The notes: generated by a model from the letters alone, not told the origin. Positions 9,181 to 17,090 are shown, counted from the stretch's first letter. The stretch: DNA of 64,000 nt from Pseudoflavitalea sp. G-6-1-2 (GCF_012927185.1 NZ_JABBGB010000001.1:558001-622000); one strand, 5' to 3'. Translations and numbers: made by a program.

Positions 9181-9666
9181 TCACAAAACATTTTCAGGAC
9201 TAACCAGATAATTCTTCAGCTGGATCCTTGCCCTGTGAAGATACACTTTTACCTGACTCTCGTTCAGGTTCATGATGGTACCGATCTCTTCGTATGAGTA
9301 CCCTTCGTAATCTTTCAGCAATACCAGCGAACGCTGCACTTCGTTGAGACGGCCCAATGCCTGTTCCAGCACTTTTCGGGTATTGCTCACCTGTCCATCC
9401 GTTACACGCGCTTCTTCTTTGAACTCTTCTCTCAGGCTGATTCTTTTATTCTTTCTCAGATGATCGATCATCTGATTGTACGCCACGGTGAAGAGGTAAC
9501 TCTTGCATCGGGCGGCATCTACATCCTGCCGGTTGATCCACATTTTCTCGAACGCCGTTTGCACCACATCCTGCGCATCTTCCGCATGGCGGAGATTCTT
9601 CAGGATGAAGCGGTACACGTTATCGGCGTACTGGCTTACACAATCATTATACTCTTTCTCGGTCAT
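9181..9666 (-). CDS. RNA polymerase ECF sigma factor (sigma-70 family)
   Basis: A 161-residue extracytoplasmic-function sigma factor. Region 2 is visible as the N-terminal half, with HAEDAQDVVQTAFEKMW and a YLFTVAYNQMIDHLRK segment (region 2.3-2.4 type), and region 4 as YEGYSYEEIGTIMNLNESQVKVYLHRAR, the helix-turn-helix that binds the -35 element. Length fits the family. The downstream membrane protein begins immediately after, so the two are co-regulated, and release of the sigma factor from that protein is the likely control. Confidence 0.94.
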   Translation of the reverse strand: MTEKEYNDCVSQYADNVYRFILKNLRHAEDAQDVVQTAFEKMWINRQDVDAARCKSYLFTVAYNQMIDHLRKNKRISLREEFKEEARVTDGQVSNTRKVLEQALGRLNEVQRSLVLLKDYEGYSYEEIGTIMNLNESQVKVYLHRARIQLKNYLVSPENVL

Positions 9667-9812
9667 AAGCAGGGACCAGGCTAGTGTTTATTCCTCAATT
9701 ATAATATTACTGATACGATCGATGCAAGGCCGATGTTACAGCCACTGCAAATATTTTCTGTTTTTGCCGGTTCGGTACCCATTTACCTCAGCTGCCACCT
9801 ACTGAAAACAAA

Positions 9813-9835
9813 ACCGCCTCCCTGCGGGAGACGGT
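9813..9835 (-). terminator. Terminator downstream of the 76-residue membrane protein gene
   Basis: ACCG-CTCCC (9813-9822) pairs with GGGAG-CGGT (9826-9835) around a 3-base loop, one mismatch inside the stem. On the minus strand a TTTTGTTTTC tract follows. Confidence 0.7.
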
Positions 9836-9869
9836 CTTTCATATAAATATTTTTACCAATATTAATGGG

Positions 9870-10100
9870 TTAGAACGGAGCGATGCTCATCAACGTGCGG
9901 TTGAGAGACTCCCAGATCCGGAATTCCCCCTGCTGTTCTTTGGTTTGCTGGCCGCATTCTTCTTCAACAGCTTCCTTTACAGCCTTGCAATCGCCAGCGT
10001 ATCCGTGGGTCTTCGGTGCCCAGGCAGCCAGCACAAACAGCGTACCCGCCACCAGCAGCAGCCCCATCAGCGTAACGCGGACAAAGGTTTTCTTGAACAT
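9870..10100 (-). CDS. Small secreted or membrane-anchored protein of unknown function
   Basis: A 76-residue protein with a basic start (MFKKTFVRV), one hydrophobic stretch (about residues 10-28) ending LAAWAPKTHG and a short charged remainder with two Cys (CKAVKEAVEEECGQQ), which could form a disulfide if exported. It is divergent from kbl (86 bases between start codons) and followed by its own terminator. I do not recognise a family. Confidence 0.6.
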   Translation of the reverse strand: MFKKTFVRVTLMGLLLVAGTLFVLAAWAPKTHGYAGDCKAVKEAVEEECGQQTKEQQGEFRIWESLNRTLMSIAPF

Positions 10101-10152
10101 AGCACGTTCTGTTTTTGAATGATAGGACGAAGGTACATCGAAAATGTTACAC

Positions 10153-10160
10153 TATTTTTG
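10153..10160 (+). promoter_or_regulatory. Candidate -7 box for kbl (TATTTTTG)
   Basis: TATTTTTG fits the Bacteroidota sigma-A -7 consensus TAnnTTTG exactly and lies 27 bases before the kbl ATG. No good -33 TTTG at the usual 17-23 base spacing is seen. Confidence 0.5.
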
Positions 10161-10186
10161 CTGCCTACCTAAAAATACCTGGCTAT

Positions 10187-11374
10187 ATGGATAACAATTT
10201 AGTGAAAAGACTGGCAGTTGAGCTGGACGAGATCAAAACCGCCGGCCTCTATAAAACAGAGCGGATTATTGAATCTCCCCAGGGAGCGGAGATCACCGTT
10301 AACGGAAAAACAGTACTGAACTTCTGCGCCAACAATTACCTCGGCCTTTCTTCGCACCCAAAAGTGATTGAAGCCGCCAAGAAATATGTTGACTACCGCG
10401 GCTATGGCATGAGCAGTGTTCGCTTCATCTGCGGTACTCAGGATATTCACAAAGAACTGGAAGCGAAAATTTCCAAATTCCTCGGCACAGAAGACACCAT
10501 TCTCTACGCCGCAGCATTCGATGCAAATGGTGGCGTATTTGAACCACTCTACAATGAGCAGGATGCCATCATCTCCGACGAACTGAACCACGCCAGCATC
10601 ATCGACGGTGTTCGTCTTTGCAAAGCACAACGTTTCCGCTACAAACACAACGATATGGCCGATCTCGAAGCGAAACTGAAAGAGTCCGCTTCTGCACGCA
10701 ACCGCATCATCGTAACCGATGGTTCGTTCAGCATGGATGGCACTATCGCTCAGCTCGATAAAATTGTTGAACTCGCAGAGAAATACGATGCTGCCATCAT
10801 GATCGACGAATGCCACTCCAGCGGATTCCTCGGCAAAACCGGAAGAGGTACACATGAGTACCGTGGCGTTGTTGGCAAGATCGATATCATCACCGGTACG
10901 CTCGGCAAAGCATTGGGTGGTGCATCCGGCGGATTCACCAGCGGCAGAAAAGAAGTGATTGAAATTCTGCGTCAGCGTTCCAGACCATACCTGTTCTCCA
11001 ACACACTTGCACCAAGCATCGTAGGAGCAAGCATCGCAGTACTCGATCTGTTGTCCGAAACAACCGAGCTCCGCGACAAACTCGAAAACAATACCAAGTT
11101 CTTCCGCACACAGATGACAGCTGCAGGTTTCGATATCAAACCCGGCGATCACCCGATTGTTCCCATCATGCTCTACGACGCAGTGGTGGCACAGCAATTC
11201 GCAGCAAAGCTGCTCGAAGAAGGCATCTATGTAATCGGCTTCTTCTTCCCGGTTGTTGCAAAAGGTCAGGCGCGCATCCGCGTTCAGATCAGCGCAGCGC
11301 ACGACCAGCATCATCTCGAAAAAGCCATCGCTGCTTTTACGAAGATTGGAAAAGAACTGGGCGTAGTGAAGTAA
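10187..11374 (+). CDS. kbl: Glycine C-acetyltransferase (2-amino-3-ketobutyrate CoA ligase)
   Basis: A 395-residue PLP enzyme of the alpha-oxoamine synthase family. The best fit is Kbl, which cleaves 2-amino-3-ketobutyrate with CoA to glycine and acetyl-CoA in threonine breakdown. I start at the ATG 10187 (MDNNLVKRLAVELDEIK), which gives exactly the usual length; the longer frame from 10115 adds an unlikely stretch. Visible motifs are NFCANNYLGLSSHP near the N-terminus, the DECHSSGFLGKTGRG segment with the PLP-nitrogen Asp and active-site His, and TGTLGKALGGASGG with the PLP-binding Lys241. Relatives (serine palmitoyltransferase, BioF) share these motifs, but the ICGTQDIHKELE segment and length favour Kbl. 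A threonine dehydrogenase gene is not in the window. Confidence 0.9.
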   Translation: MDNNLVKRLAVELDEIKTAGLYKTERIIESPQGAEITVNGKTVLNFCANNYLGLSSHPKVIEAAKKYVDYRGYGMSSVRFICGTQDIHKELEAKISKFLGTEDTILYAAAFDANGGVFEPLYNEQDAIISDELNHASIIDGVRLCKAQRFRYKHNDMADLEAKLKESASARNRIIVTDGSFSMDGTIAQLDKIVELAEKYDAAIMIDECHSSGFLGKTGRGTHEYRGVVGKIDIITGTLGKALGGASGGFTSGRKEVIEILRQRSRPYLFSNTLAPSIVGASIAVLDLLSETTELRDKLENNTKFFRTQMTAAGFDIKPGDHPIVPIMLYDAVVAQQFAAKLLEEGIYVIGFFFPVVAKGQARIRVQISAAHDQHHLEKAIAAFTKIGKELGVVK

Positions 11375-11398
11375 TTAATCTTATTCAGATATGTATTG

Positions 11399-11434
11399 AA
11401 ACGGGAGCTGTTATGGCTCCCGTTTTCTTTTTTC
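11399..11434 (+). terminator. Rho-independent terminator after kbl
   Basis: ACGGGAGC and GCTCCCGT form a hairpin with a short loop, followed by TTTTCTTTTTTC, 25 bases after the kbl stop. Confidence 0.88.
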
Positions 11435-11535
11435 CATACCCTTGATTTGTTGGAGTTTAAGCGAAGGTTCGCTCCGGATAATTTTCCGGTCAAAATAAAG
11501 CGGCCTGTTCAGCGTTTTATCATTGACCTACCTCT

Positions 11536-12579
11536 ATGAAAAACTCATTATACCTTGTAACGGACGATCACCCGCATCTTGCATCCTGCGAGCAGTGCGG
11601 TTCTTCTCTCATCCTGCACGGTCATGCTACCCCTCTCTGCAACGATTGCAGGCAACAGTTTCTGAAATATCCCATTCCGGTCTGGATAAAATGTTTCGGT
11701 ATCGGCGTTCTCACACTGATGCTGTATTGCTGCATCAGCTTTCCTTCCAATCTCAATCTGGGATTGAGCATCGAAAGAGGCAAGCGGGCAGAGAAAGAAA
11801 AACGCTACGTAACAGCACAACGCGAATTCAGCAAGGCTGCCGATTTGCTGCCGGATGATATCGACATACAATGCCATCTGGCACTCGCTGCTTATCACAA
11901 TATGGATCTGAATGCATTTTCACTCATCGCAGAAAAACTCGAAGGCAAGTCTGTTGCCAACGATCAGTTATACAAACAGGTTGATCAGGTGATGACGAAG
12001 TTCACCAATTACATGCCTAAAGATTCTATGATAGAGTTGATGAAAGTGTACAACAATGCTATACCCGATCAGCCATTCAGAAAATACCTGCGCAAACATC
12101 CCGAAGATATGTACGGGCATTTTTCTTACGCCTCGATTCTTTTCGATCACAATCGTTTCAAATTGAGTGATAGTCTGCTGCAACTGATTCTGAGAAAAGA
12201 TCCGGATTATTTTCCTGCATTGCGGCTGATGGCATCACTCAAGAGAGAAACCAATGAGTTTGCAGAATCTGACAGCTATAACGACAAATTGCTTTCCATT
12301 AATCGAGAAGCAGGATACGCGCTTGCGTCGAAAGCCAGAACCAGACTGAAACAGAAGCAGGATGCGGAAGGCCTCCGCATGGCGCTGCAAAGTGTGAAGC
12401 TCGATAAAGATGATCCTTACAACACCGCCACACTCATACTCGCCTATCATTTCAACGGGCAGTTTCAGAAGCGTGATGAGCTGATCACAACCTGCAGGCA
12501 GAACAGCGAAACCAATGCAGAATTTGTTCAGTATGTCTCCGATGTGATCAATGGAAAAGTTCCTTTCAGAATTCAATAA
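11536..12579 (+). CDS. Zinc-ribbon, single-pass membrane protein with TPR-like helical repeats
   Basis: A 347-residue protein with an N-terminal zinc-ribbon-like pair of CxxC motifs (Cys18/Cys21 and Cys35/Cys38), a membrane segment at about residues 49-68, then a helical region with TPR character: repeated alanine/leucine patterns such as KRYVTAQREFSKAADLLPDD and RKDPDYFPALRLMASLKRET. The arrangement suggests a cytoplasmic zinc finger and an extracytoplasmic protein-interaction scaffold, or the reverse. Its end is immediately before or overlaps the start of the HELAH metalloprotease gene, so the two proteins probably act together; partner and substrate are unknown. Confidence 0.7.
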   Translation: MKNSLYLVTDDHPHLASCEQCGSSLILHGHATPLCNDCRQQFLKYPIPVWIKCFGIGVLTLMLYCCISFPSNLNLGLSIERGKRAEKEKRYVTAQREFSKAADLLPDDIDIQCHLALAAYHNMDLNAFSLIAEKLEGKSVANDQLYKQVDQVMTKFTNYMPKDSMIELMKVYNNAIPDQPFRKYLRKHPEDMYGHFSYASILFDHNRFKLSDSLLQLILRKDPDYFPALRLMASLKRETNEFAESDSYNDKLLSINREAGYALASKARTRLKQKQDAEGLRMALQSVKLDKDDPYNTATLILAYHFNGQFQKRDELITTCRQNSETNAEFVQYVSDVINGKVPFRIQ

Positions 12580-12589
12580 TATTTCGTCT

Positions 12590-13120
12590 ATGCTGATTCC
12601 AGGTATCGCTGTTTCCATTGCAACATTTCCGGGCGTGATAGTACACGAGCTGGCCCATCAGCTTTTTTGCAGATGGTTTAAAGTGCCGGTATTTCAGGTG
12701 GTATATTTTCAGGTAGGAAATCCTTCGGGATTTGTGTTGCACGAAACGCCTCCGAGGAAATGGCAGAGTATCATCATCAGTGCCGGGCCATTTCTGATCA
12801 ACACTATTCTGGGTGCATTGATCGCATTGCCTGCCGCGCTGCCGGTATTCACATTGGACAATGCAAACTGGGTGCACTATCTGCTGATGTATCTCGGTGT
12901 GTCCATTGCCATGCATGCATTTCCGAGCACCGGCGATGCGAAGAATATTCTGAAGTCGCTCCGCGAAAAGGAAACAAGCCCACTAACGAAACTGATTGGG
13001 TTCCCGGTAGTGGGATTGATCTGGCTCGGAGCCATCGGCAGTATGTTTTGGCTCGATCTGTTGTATGGCGTTGCCATAGCGGTGGGTATTCCGCAACTGA
13101 TCATTTACTGGATGGCCTGA
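12590..13120 (+). CDS. M50-like integral membrane zinc metallopeptidase
   Basis: A polytopic 176-residue protein with the zinc-protease motif HELAH (His19-Glu20-His23 counting from the ATG at 12590) inside the first membrane segment, followed by SAGPFLINTILG, like the AGP...N motif of site-2-protease relatives, and a later Asp in FPSTGDAKNI, a candidate third ligand. Site-2 proteases cut within or near the membrane. The alternative ATG at 12551 would overlap the previous gene by 29 bases and add 13 polar residues; I prefer 12590 because it starts directly at the first hydrophobic helix. Short length and lack of a PDZ domain set it apart from RseP. Substrate unknown; coupling to the TPR protein is inferred from spacing. 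Confidence 0.72.
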   Translation: MLIPGIAVSIATFPGVIVHELAHQLFCRWFKVPVFQVVYFQVGNPSGFVLHETPPRKWQSIIISAGPFLINTILGALIALPAALPVFTLDNANWVHYLLMYLGVSIAMHAFPSTGDAKNILKSLREKETSPLTKLIGFPVVGLIWLGAIGSMFWLDLLYGVAIAVGIPQLIIYWMA

Positions 13121-13131
13121 TAAACAACAGA

Positions 13132-13512
13132 CTACTTCACAGCGATCATGCTGATCTCAACATTCACACCTTTGGGTAATCCTTTCACTGCAACGGTTTC
13201 GCGCGCAGGATAATCGCCGCTGAACGATTTTGCGTACTCTTCATTCACTACAGGGAACAGCGACATATCGCTGAGGAAGATGGTTGTTTTCACCACATGG
13301 CCGAAATCCATCTGAGCAGCAGTGAGCAAAGCCTTCAGATTTTTCATTACCTGCACTGTTTCGCCAACAGTATCTGTGGCTTCCACATTACCAGTTGCAG
13401 GATTGATGGCAACCTGACCTGAAATGTACAAAGTGCCGTTTGCCAGAACAGCCTGGCTGTAGGGCCCGATGGGGGCCGGAGCATCCGGGGTATTGATAAT
13501 TCTTTTTTCCAT
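13132..13512 (-). CDS. ridA: RidA family protein (enamine/imine deaminase)
   Basis: A 126-residue protein of the YjgF/YER057c/UK114 family, which hydrolyses reactive 2-aminoacrylate-type enamines/imines made by PLP enzymes. The whole fold is present at normal length: IGPYSQAVLANGTLYISGQ near the start, AQMDFGHVVKTTIFLSDM in the middle and YPARETVAVKGLPKGVNVEI at the end, with the catalytic Arg in PARE. It is convergent with the M50-like protease gene (11 bases between stops). Confidence 0.93.
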   Translation of the reverse strand: MEKRIINTPDAPAPIGPYSQAVLANGTLYISGQVAINPATGNVEATDTVGETVQVMKNLKALLTAAQMDFGHVVKTTIFLSDMSLFPVVNEEYAKSFSGDYPARETVAVKGLPKGVNVEISMIAVK

Positions 13513-13595
13513 ACTCCAAAAATATTAAAACCCCGCGGATCTTACTCACCTGATAATTCCCCGTAATGCGTTTTCTTTGCGGAAAGTTTTTAGTT

Positions 13596-14240
13596 ATGAC
13601 GATCGCAATACTGGCCGATGATACGCTGAAACAGGAATGGTTGCAACATCAATTTCCCGAAGGCATCGAAACCATCTGGGTCGATTCTGTGAGCTCGCTT
13701 CGCATGATCGATGCAGATCTGTATGTGGACCTGCTTTTCCGCAATGATGCCGAACGCAATGAACAGCTCGCCAGACTGCTGCCGAAGCCTGTGATAGTGA
13801 ATGCGGTGGAGCATACCATTGCAGACATCCGCCAACCATTTATCCGCATCAACGGATGGCCTACCCTGCTGAAAAGGGAGATTGCCGAGATCGTATTACC
13901 CTCATCTGTAACCGAAGATTCAGTAAAATCAATTTTCGCCTCACTCAACTGGAAGTACCAGCTGGCGCCGGATGTGCCCGGTATGATCACAGCAAGAGTG
14001 CTGGCCATGATCATCAACGAAGCATACTTTACGCTGGGTGCAGAAGTGAGCAGCCGCGAAGAGATCGACATCGCCATGAAACTCGGAACCAATTACCCGA
14101 TGGGTCCGTTCGAGTGGAGCGAACAGATTGGTCTGCATCGCGTATTTGCATTGCTGCAGCAACTGCAAACCACCGATGTACGCTACGCGCCCGCGCCTGC
14201 ACTGGAAACCGCTGTCGATACAAAACCCGCTACACTCTGA
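13596..14240 (+). CDS. 3-hydroxyacyl-CoA dehydrogenase-related protein lacking the NAD-binding fold
   Basis: A 214-residue protein starting at ATG 13596 (MTIAILADDTLKQEW). The second half (from about residue 125) matches the C-terminal 3-hydroxyacyl-CoA dehydrogenase domain: PGMITARVLAMIINEAYFTL and AMKLGTNYPMGPFEWSEQIG are typical of that domain. The first half is short and lacks a GxGxxG dinucleotide loop, unlike the complete enzyme at 34067-34912. It may be a catalytically dead, regulatory or scaffolding relative. Its stop abuts the tsaB start (1 base between), so the two are co-transcribed. Confidence 0.72.
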   Translation: MTIAILADDTLKQEWLQHQFPEGIETIWVDSVSSLRMIDADLYVDLLFRNDAERNEQLARLLPKPVIVNAVEHTIADIRQPFIRINGWPTLLKREIAEIVLPSSVTEDSVKSIFASLNWKYQLAPDVPGMITARVLAMIINEAYFTLGAEVSSREEIDIAMKLGTNYPMGPFEWSEQIGLHRVFALLQQLQTTDVRYAPAPALETAVDTKPATL

Positions 14241-14241
14241 T

Positions 14242-14952
14242 ATGGCTATTCTCCTCAACATAGATACAGCAACTGAAAGCGCCAGCATTTGTCTGGCTAA
14301 AGATGGAGTGCCTGTGCACACACTCATCAATAACCAGCAACGCGATCATGCAGCCTGGATACAGCCTGCCATTCAGCAATTGCTCGAAGCCACCGGCTAC
14401 ACGATGAAAGATATTCAGGGGGTAGGCGTTACAGCAGGCCCTGGTTCGTACACTGGTTTACGTGTAGGCATGGCAACAGCCAAGGGACTGTGTTATGCAC
14501 TTGGCATTCCGCTCATCACTGAAAATACATTGAAAGTGATGGCGCATGCGGCGTTGCAACAATGTTTCCCAAATGGGGATGAGTACAGCATTAAAGCCGG
14601 ATTAAAAAACGGAACACTAATTTGTCCGATGATCGACGCCAGACGAATGGAAGTGTTTACTGCTCTGTACGATCTGCATTTAAACATAGTGAAAACCCCT
14701 ACTGCACTGATTTTGGAGGATGGGTCTTTTAACAAAGAATTAGAAAATAATAGTATACTTTTTCTCGGAAATGGCAGTGCTAAGTGGAAACCTGTATGCG
14801 ATCACCCACATGCTTTTTTTGCAGATGTGATTCAAACGGCCGAACATTTGGCTCCGCTGGCGGATGTGTTATTTATGCAGGAGAAATTTGCCAGTCTTGC
14901 CTACGAAGAACCCGTTTATCTCAAAGAATTTTACACTTATGTAAAAAAGTAA
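14242..14952 (+). CDS. tsaB: tRNA threonylcarbamoyladenosine biosynthesis protein TsaB
   Basis: A 236-residue ASKHA-fold protein of the TsaB family, the partner of TsaD and TsaE in making t6A37 in ANN-decoding tRNAs. The N-terminus MAILLNIDTATESASICLA and the GVGVTAGPGSYTGLRVGMATAKGL block (about residues 58-80) are diagnostic. I start at the ATG 14242 directly after the previous stop; the longer frame from 14128 lies inside the upstream gene. TsaD and TsaE genes are not in the window. Confidence 0.93.
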   Translation: MAILLNIDTATESASICLAKDGVPVHTLINNQQRDHAAWIQPAIQQLLEATGYTMKDIQGVGVTAGPGSYTGLRVGMATAKGLCYALGIPLITENTLKVMAHAALQQCFPNGDEYSIKAGLKNGTLICPMIDARRMEVFTALYDLHLNIVKTPTALILEDGSFNKELENNSILFLGNGSAKWKPVCDHPHAFFADVIQTAEHLAPLADVLFMQEKFASLAYEEPVYLKEFYTYVKK

Positions 14953-15004
14953 CCAACAGAAACTTTTATACATATAAACGTCCAATAAGGTACTTTTTTT
15001 CTTG

Positions 15005-15012
15005 TAAATTTG
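15005..15012 (+). promoter_or_regulatory. Candidate -7 box for the ArsR-type regulator (TAAATTTG)
   Basis: Exact match to TAnnTTTG, 45 bases before the ATG at 15058, in an AT-rich stretch. Confidence 0.5.
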
Positions 15013-15057
15013 ACAGCTCGCTTATCCTATCTAATACTAAAAAGCTCTGATGTGCAC

Positions 15058-15405
15058 ATGAACGTAACAAGTAATTACTCCATGGTGCTGGCCGCGGATG
15101 GCGTTCCTGGTGACTCCGTAAAAGTAGACTTCCTAAACCTGAAAAAGGCTGCTATGATCTTACGGGCACTGAACCATAAGCTGCGCCAGCAGATCCTCAA
15201 GCTCATTGACGAGCACCGACGCCTGACCGTAACGGAAATTTATGTTCGCCTGCGACTGGAACAATCTGTCGCTTCCCAACACCTCGCCATCCTCAGAAGA
15301 GCAGGAATTGTGAAAACCGAGAGAGACGGCAAGTTCATTTATTACTCCGTAAACGGATCCCGCGTAGCTCATATCATGCAATGCGTTGAGGATCTCAATA
15401 CCTGA
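15058..15405 (+). CDS. ArsR/SmtB family winged-helix repressor
   Basis: A 115-residue DNA-binding protein; start at ATG 15058 (MNVTSNYSMVL). The winged-helix region is clear: LRALNHKLRQQILKLIDEH, LTVTEIYVRLRLEQSVASQHLAILRRAGIV and the wing TERDGKFIYYSV. It contains a single Cys near the C-terminus (HIMQCVEDLN), so neither the ELCVCDL metal site nor a two-Cys persulfide switch inside one subunit is present. It lies just upstream of a persulfide dioxygenase-rhodanese gene, separated by a terminator and a new promoter, and may repress it (inference). Confidence 0.9.
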   Translation: MNVTSNYSMVLAADGVPGDSVKVDFLNLKKAAMILRALNHKLRQQILKLIDEHRRLTVTEIYVRLRLEQSVASQHLAILRRAGIVKTERDGKFIYYSVNGSRVAHIMQCVEDLNT

Positions 15406-15441
15406 CCCACCGTATCAGCGTATTTTAATCAACCTGGCACT

Positions 15442-15481
15442 AAGCAGAAGGGGTTTACCCTCCTTCTGCTTTTGCTTTTTT
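15442..15481 (+). terminator. Terminator after the ArsR gene
   Basis: Perfect 10-bp stem AAGCAGAAGG (15442-15451) with CCTTCTGCTT (15462-15471), followed by TTTGCTTTTTT. Confidence 0.88.
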
Positions 15482-15486
15482 AGGGT

Positions 15487-15494
15487 TAACTTTG
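15487..15494 (+). promoter_or_regulatory. Candidate -7 box for the persulfide dioxygenase gene (TAACTTTG)
   Basis: Exact TAnnTTTG match immediately after the upstream terminator and 21 bases before the ATG at 15515. Confidence 0.55.
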
Positions 15495-15514
15495 CACCTA
15501 AATTATACGAACTA

Positions 15515-16921
15515 ATGTTTATTAAGCAGTTATATACCGGATGCCTGAGTGAGGCCGCTTACTATGTTGAAAGCGAAGGCCAGGCTGCCATTATCGACCC
15601 CCTGCGCGATATTGACTCCTACCTCCAGCTGGCCGCAGAACGCAATGCCAGCATCAAATACATCTTCGAAACTCACTTCCATGCCGATTTCGTGAGCGGC
15701 CACCTCGACCTCCAGCAGGCCACCGGCGCTCCCATCGTGTACGGACCAAATACAGAGACCAGCTTTCCCATTCACCTCGCCAAAGACGGTGAAACTTTCC
15801 AGCTCGGTGCCCTCACCATTCAGGTGATGCACACTCCCGGCCACACCCTGGAGTCTACCTGCTACCTGCTGAAAGATGCCAGCGGAAAAGCTCATGCAGT
15901 GTTCACCGGCGACACCCTCTTCGTTGGAGATGTTGGCCGCCCCGATCTCAGCAGCGGTAACATGACCAAAGAAGAACTCGCTTCCCTGCTCTTCGATTCG
16001 CTGCAAAACAAAATTGCAACACTCGCCGATGATGTGATTGTCTATCCCGCACACGGTGCAGGAAGCAGCTGCGGAAAAAATCTGGGCCCCGAAACACATA
16101 GCACTATCGGAGAACAGAAACTGAGCAACTACGCACTGCAACCACAGACCCGCGAAGCATTCATCAAAGCAGTAACTGATGGACTTGCATTGCCTCCGCA
16201 ATACTTCCCCATCAATGCACGCATCAATAAAGAAGGATACGACAGCCTCGACTCCATCCTCGAAAAAGGATTGACCGCTCTGTCTGTTCCCGCATTCAAA
16301 GAATTCCAGAGCAATCCCGAAGTGATTGTACTCGATACCCGCAAAGCATCTGTATTCACTGCAGCATTTGTTCCCGGTTCTATCAGCATCGGCCTCGAAG
16401 GCAGATTTGCTGAATGGGCAGGCTCACTGCTTCCTTTCGACAAACCCATTGTACTGGTAACCGAACCAGGACAGGAAAAAGAAACTGCAGTTCGTCTCGC
16501 ACGTGTAGGCTTCTCCGAATTGCGCGGCTATCTCGATGGCGGTCTCGCAGCATGGCAGAATGCCGGCGAACAAATCGATATGATCATCGACGTAGAAGCA
16601 GATGAATTAGCAATGGATCTCCCACACGATAAGAATCTCGTAGTGGTGGATGTAAGAAGAGAAACAGAATTTGCCGACGGACACATTCAGGGCGCAGTAA
16701 ATATTCCGCTCGCTGAAATGACCGATCCCGGCAATCTCGCCAATCTCGAAGAAAATCAAAATCTCTATGTTCATTGCGCAGGTGGCTACCGCAGCGTTAT
16801 TGCAGCATCGATGATCAAACGTCAGGGCATCCACAATCTCCGCAATGTACTCGGCGGATGGGGCACCATCAGCCAGCAGAAAGGAATTGAAATCGTAAAA
16901 GAGAACAGTGTACTGAACTGA
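15515..16921 (+). CDS. CstB-like persulfide dioxygenase with pseudo-rhodanese and rhodanese domains
   Basis: A 468-residue multidomain enzyme. Residues 1-230 are a metallo-beta-lactamase-fold dioxygenase with ETHFHADFVSGH (His54, His56), HTPGHT (His110) and GDTLF (Asp133). His54, His110 and Asp133 are the expected mononuclear Fe(II) ligands, and Phe59 in place of the usual His of HxHxDH fits this family. Residues 265-355 are a rhodanese fold without active-site Cys (LVTEPGQ at that place). Residues 370-468 are a second rhodanese with YVHCAGGYRS (Cys421). The order matches staphylococcal CstB, which oxidises persulfide and transfers sulfane sulfur. It acts in the cytoplasm in sulfide/persulfide detoxification. 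It has its own promoter and terminator. The start was chosen at ATG 15515 (MFIKQLYTGCLSE). Confidence 0.9.
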   Translation: MFIKQLYTGCLSEAAYYVESEGQAAIIDPLRDIDSYLQLAAERNASIKYIFETHFHADFVSGHLDLQQATGAPIVYGPNTETSFPIHLAKDGETFQLGALTIQVMHTPGHTLESTCYLLKDASGKAHAVFTGDTLFVGDVGRPDLSSGNMTKEELASLLFDSLQNKIATLADDVIVYPAHGAGSSCGKNLGPETHSTIGEQKLSNYALQPQTREAFIKAVTDGLALPPQYFPINARINKEGYDSLDSILEKGLTALSVPAFKEFQSNPEVIVLDTRKASVFTAAFVPGSISIGLEGRFAEWAGSLLPFDKPIVLVTEPGQEKETAVRLARVGFSELRGYLDGGLAAWQNAGEQIDMIIDVEADELAMDLPHDKNLVVVDVRRETEFADGHIQGAVNIPLAEMTDPGNLANLEENQNLYVHCAGGYRSVIAASMIKRQGIHNLRNVLGGWGTISQQKGIEIVKENSVLN

Positions 16922-16945
16922 TCCTAACGACATATCATTTGACAG

Positions 16946-16981
16946 AAATCAGCCGGCAACTATCACCGGCTGATTTTTTTT
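16946..16981 (+). terminator. Terminator after the persulfide dioxygenase gene
   Basis: Perfect 11-bp stem AAATCAGCCGG / CCGGCTGATTT (16946-16956 with 16966-16976), then a T tract. Confidence 0.9.
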
Positions 16982-17025
16982 GACCTATACCGTGTTTTTC
17001 ACGTACCTCACCGGGAGATACACCC

Positions 17026-17055
17026 TTGCATGCTGCAAAAAGACTTTATAGTTTG
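17026..17055 (+). promoter_or_regulatory. Candidate promoter of the acidic 150-residue protein
   Basis: TTG at 17026-17028 and ATAGTTTG at 17048-17055 are spaced 19 bases apart, near the Bacteroidota TTTG-N19-TAnnTTTG pattern; the second box is an imperfect match. The ATG follows 35 bases later. Confidence 0.35.
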
Positions 17056-17090
17056 GTGCCATTAATTCATTCCTTTAAAAACAAGGTATT

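Noticed and set aside
10112-10117. TTTTTG as the -33 element of kbl
   Set aside because: The distance to the -7 box (35 bases) is far outside the usual 17-23 bases.
10199-11314. Long 371-codon reading frame antisense to kbl
   Set aside because: It is the mirror of a clear PLP-enzyme gene, its product is Cys- and His-rich without any fold, and it has no start signals.
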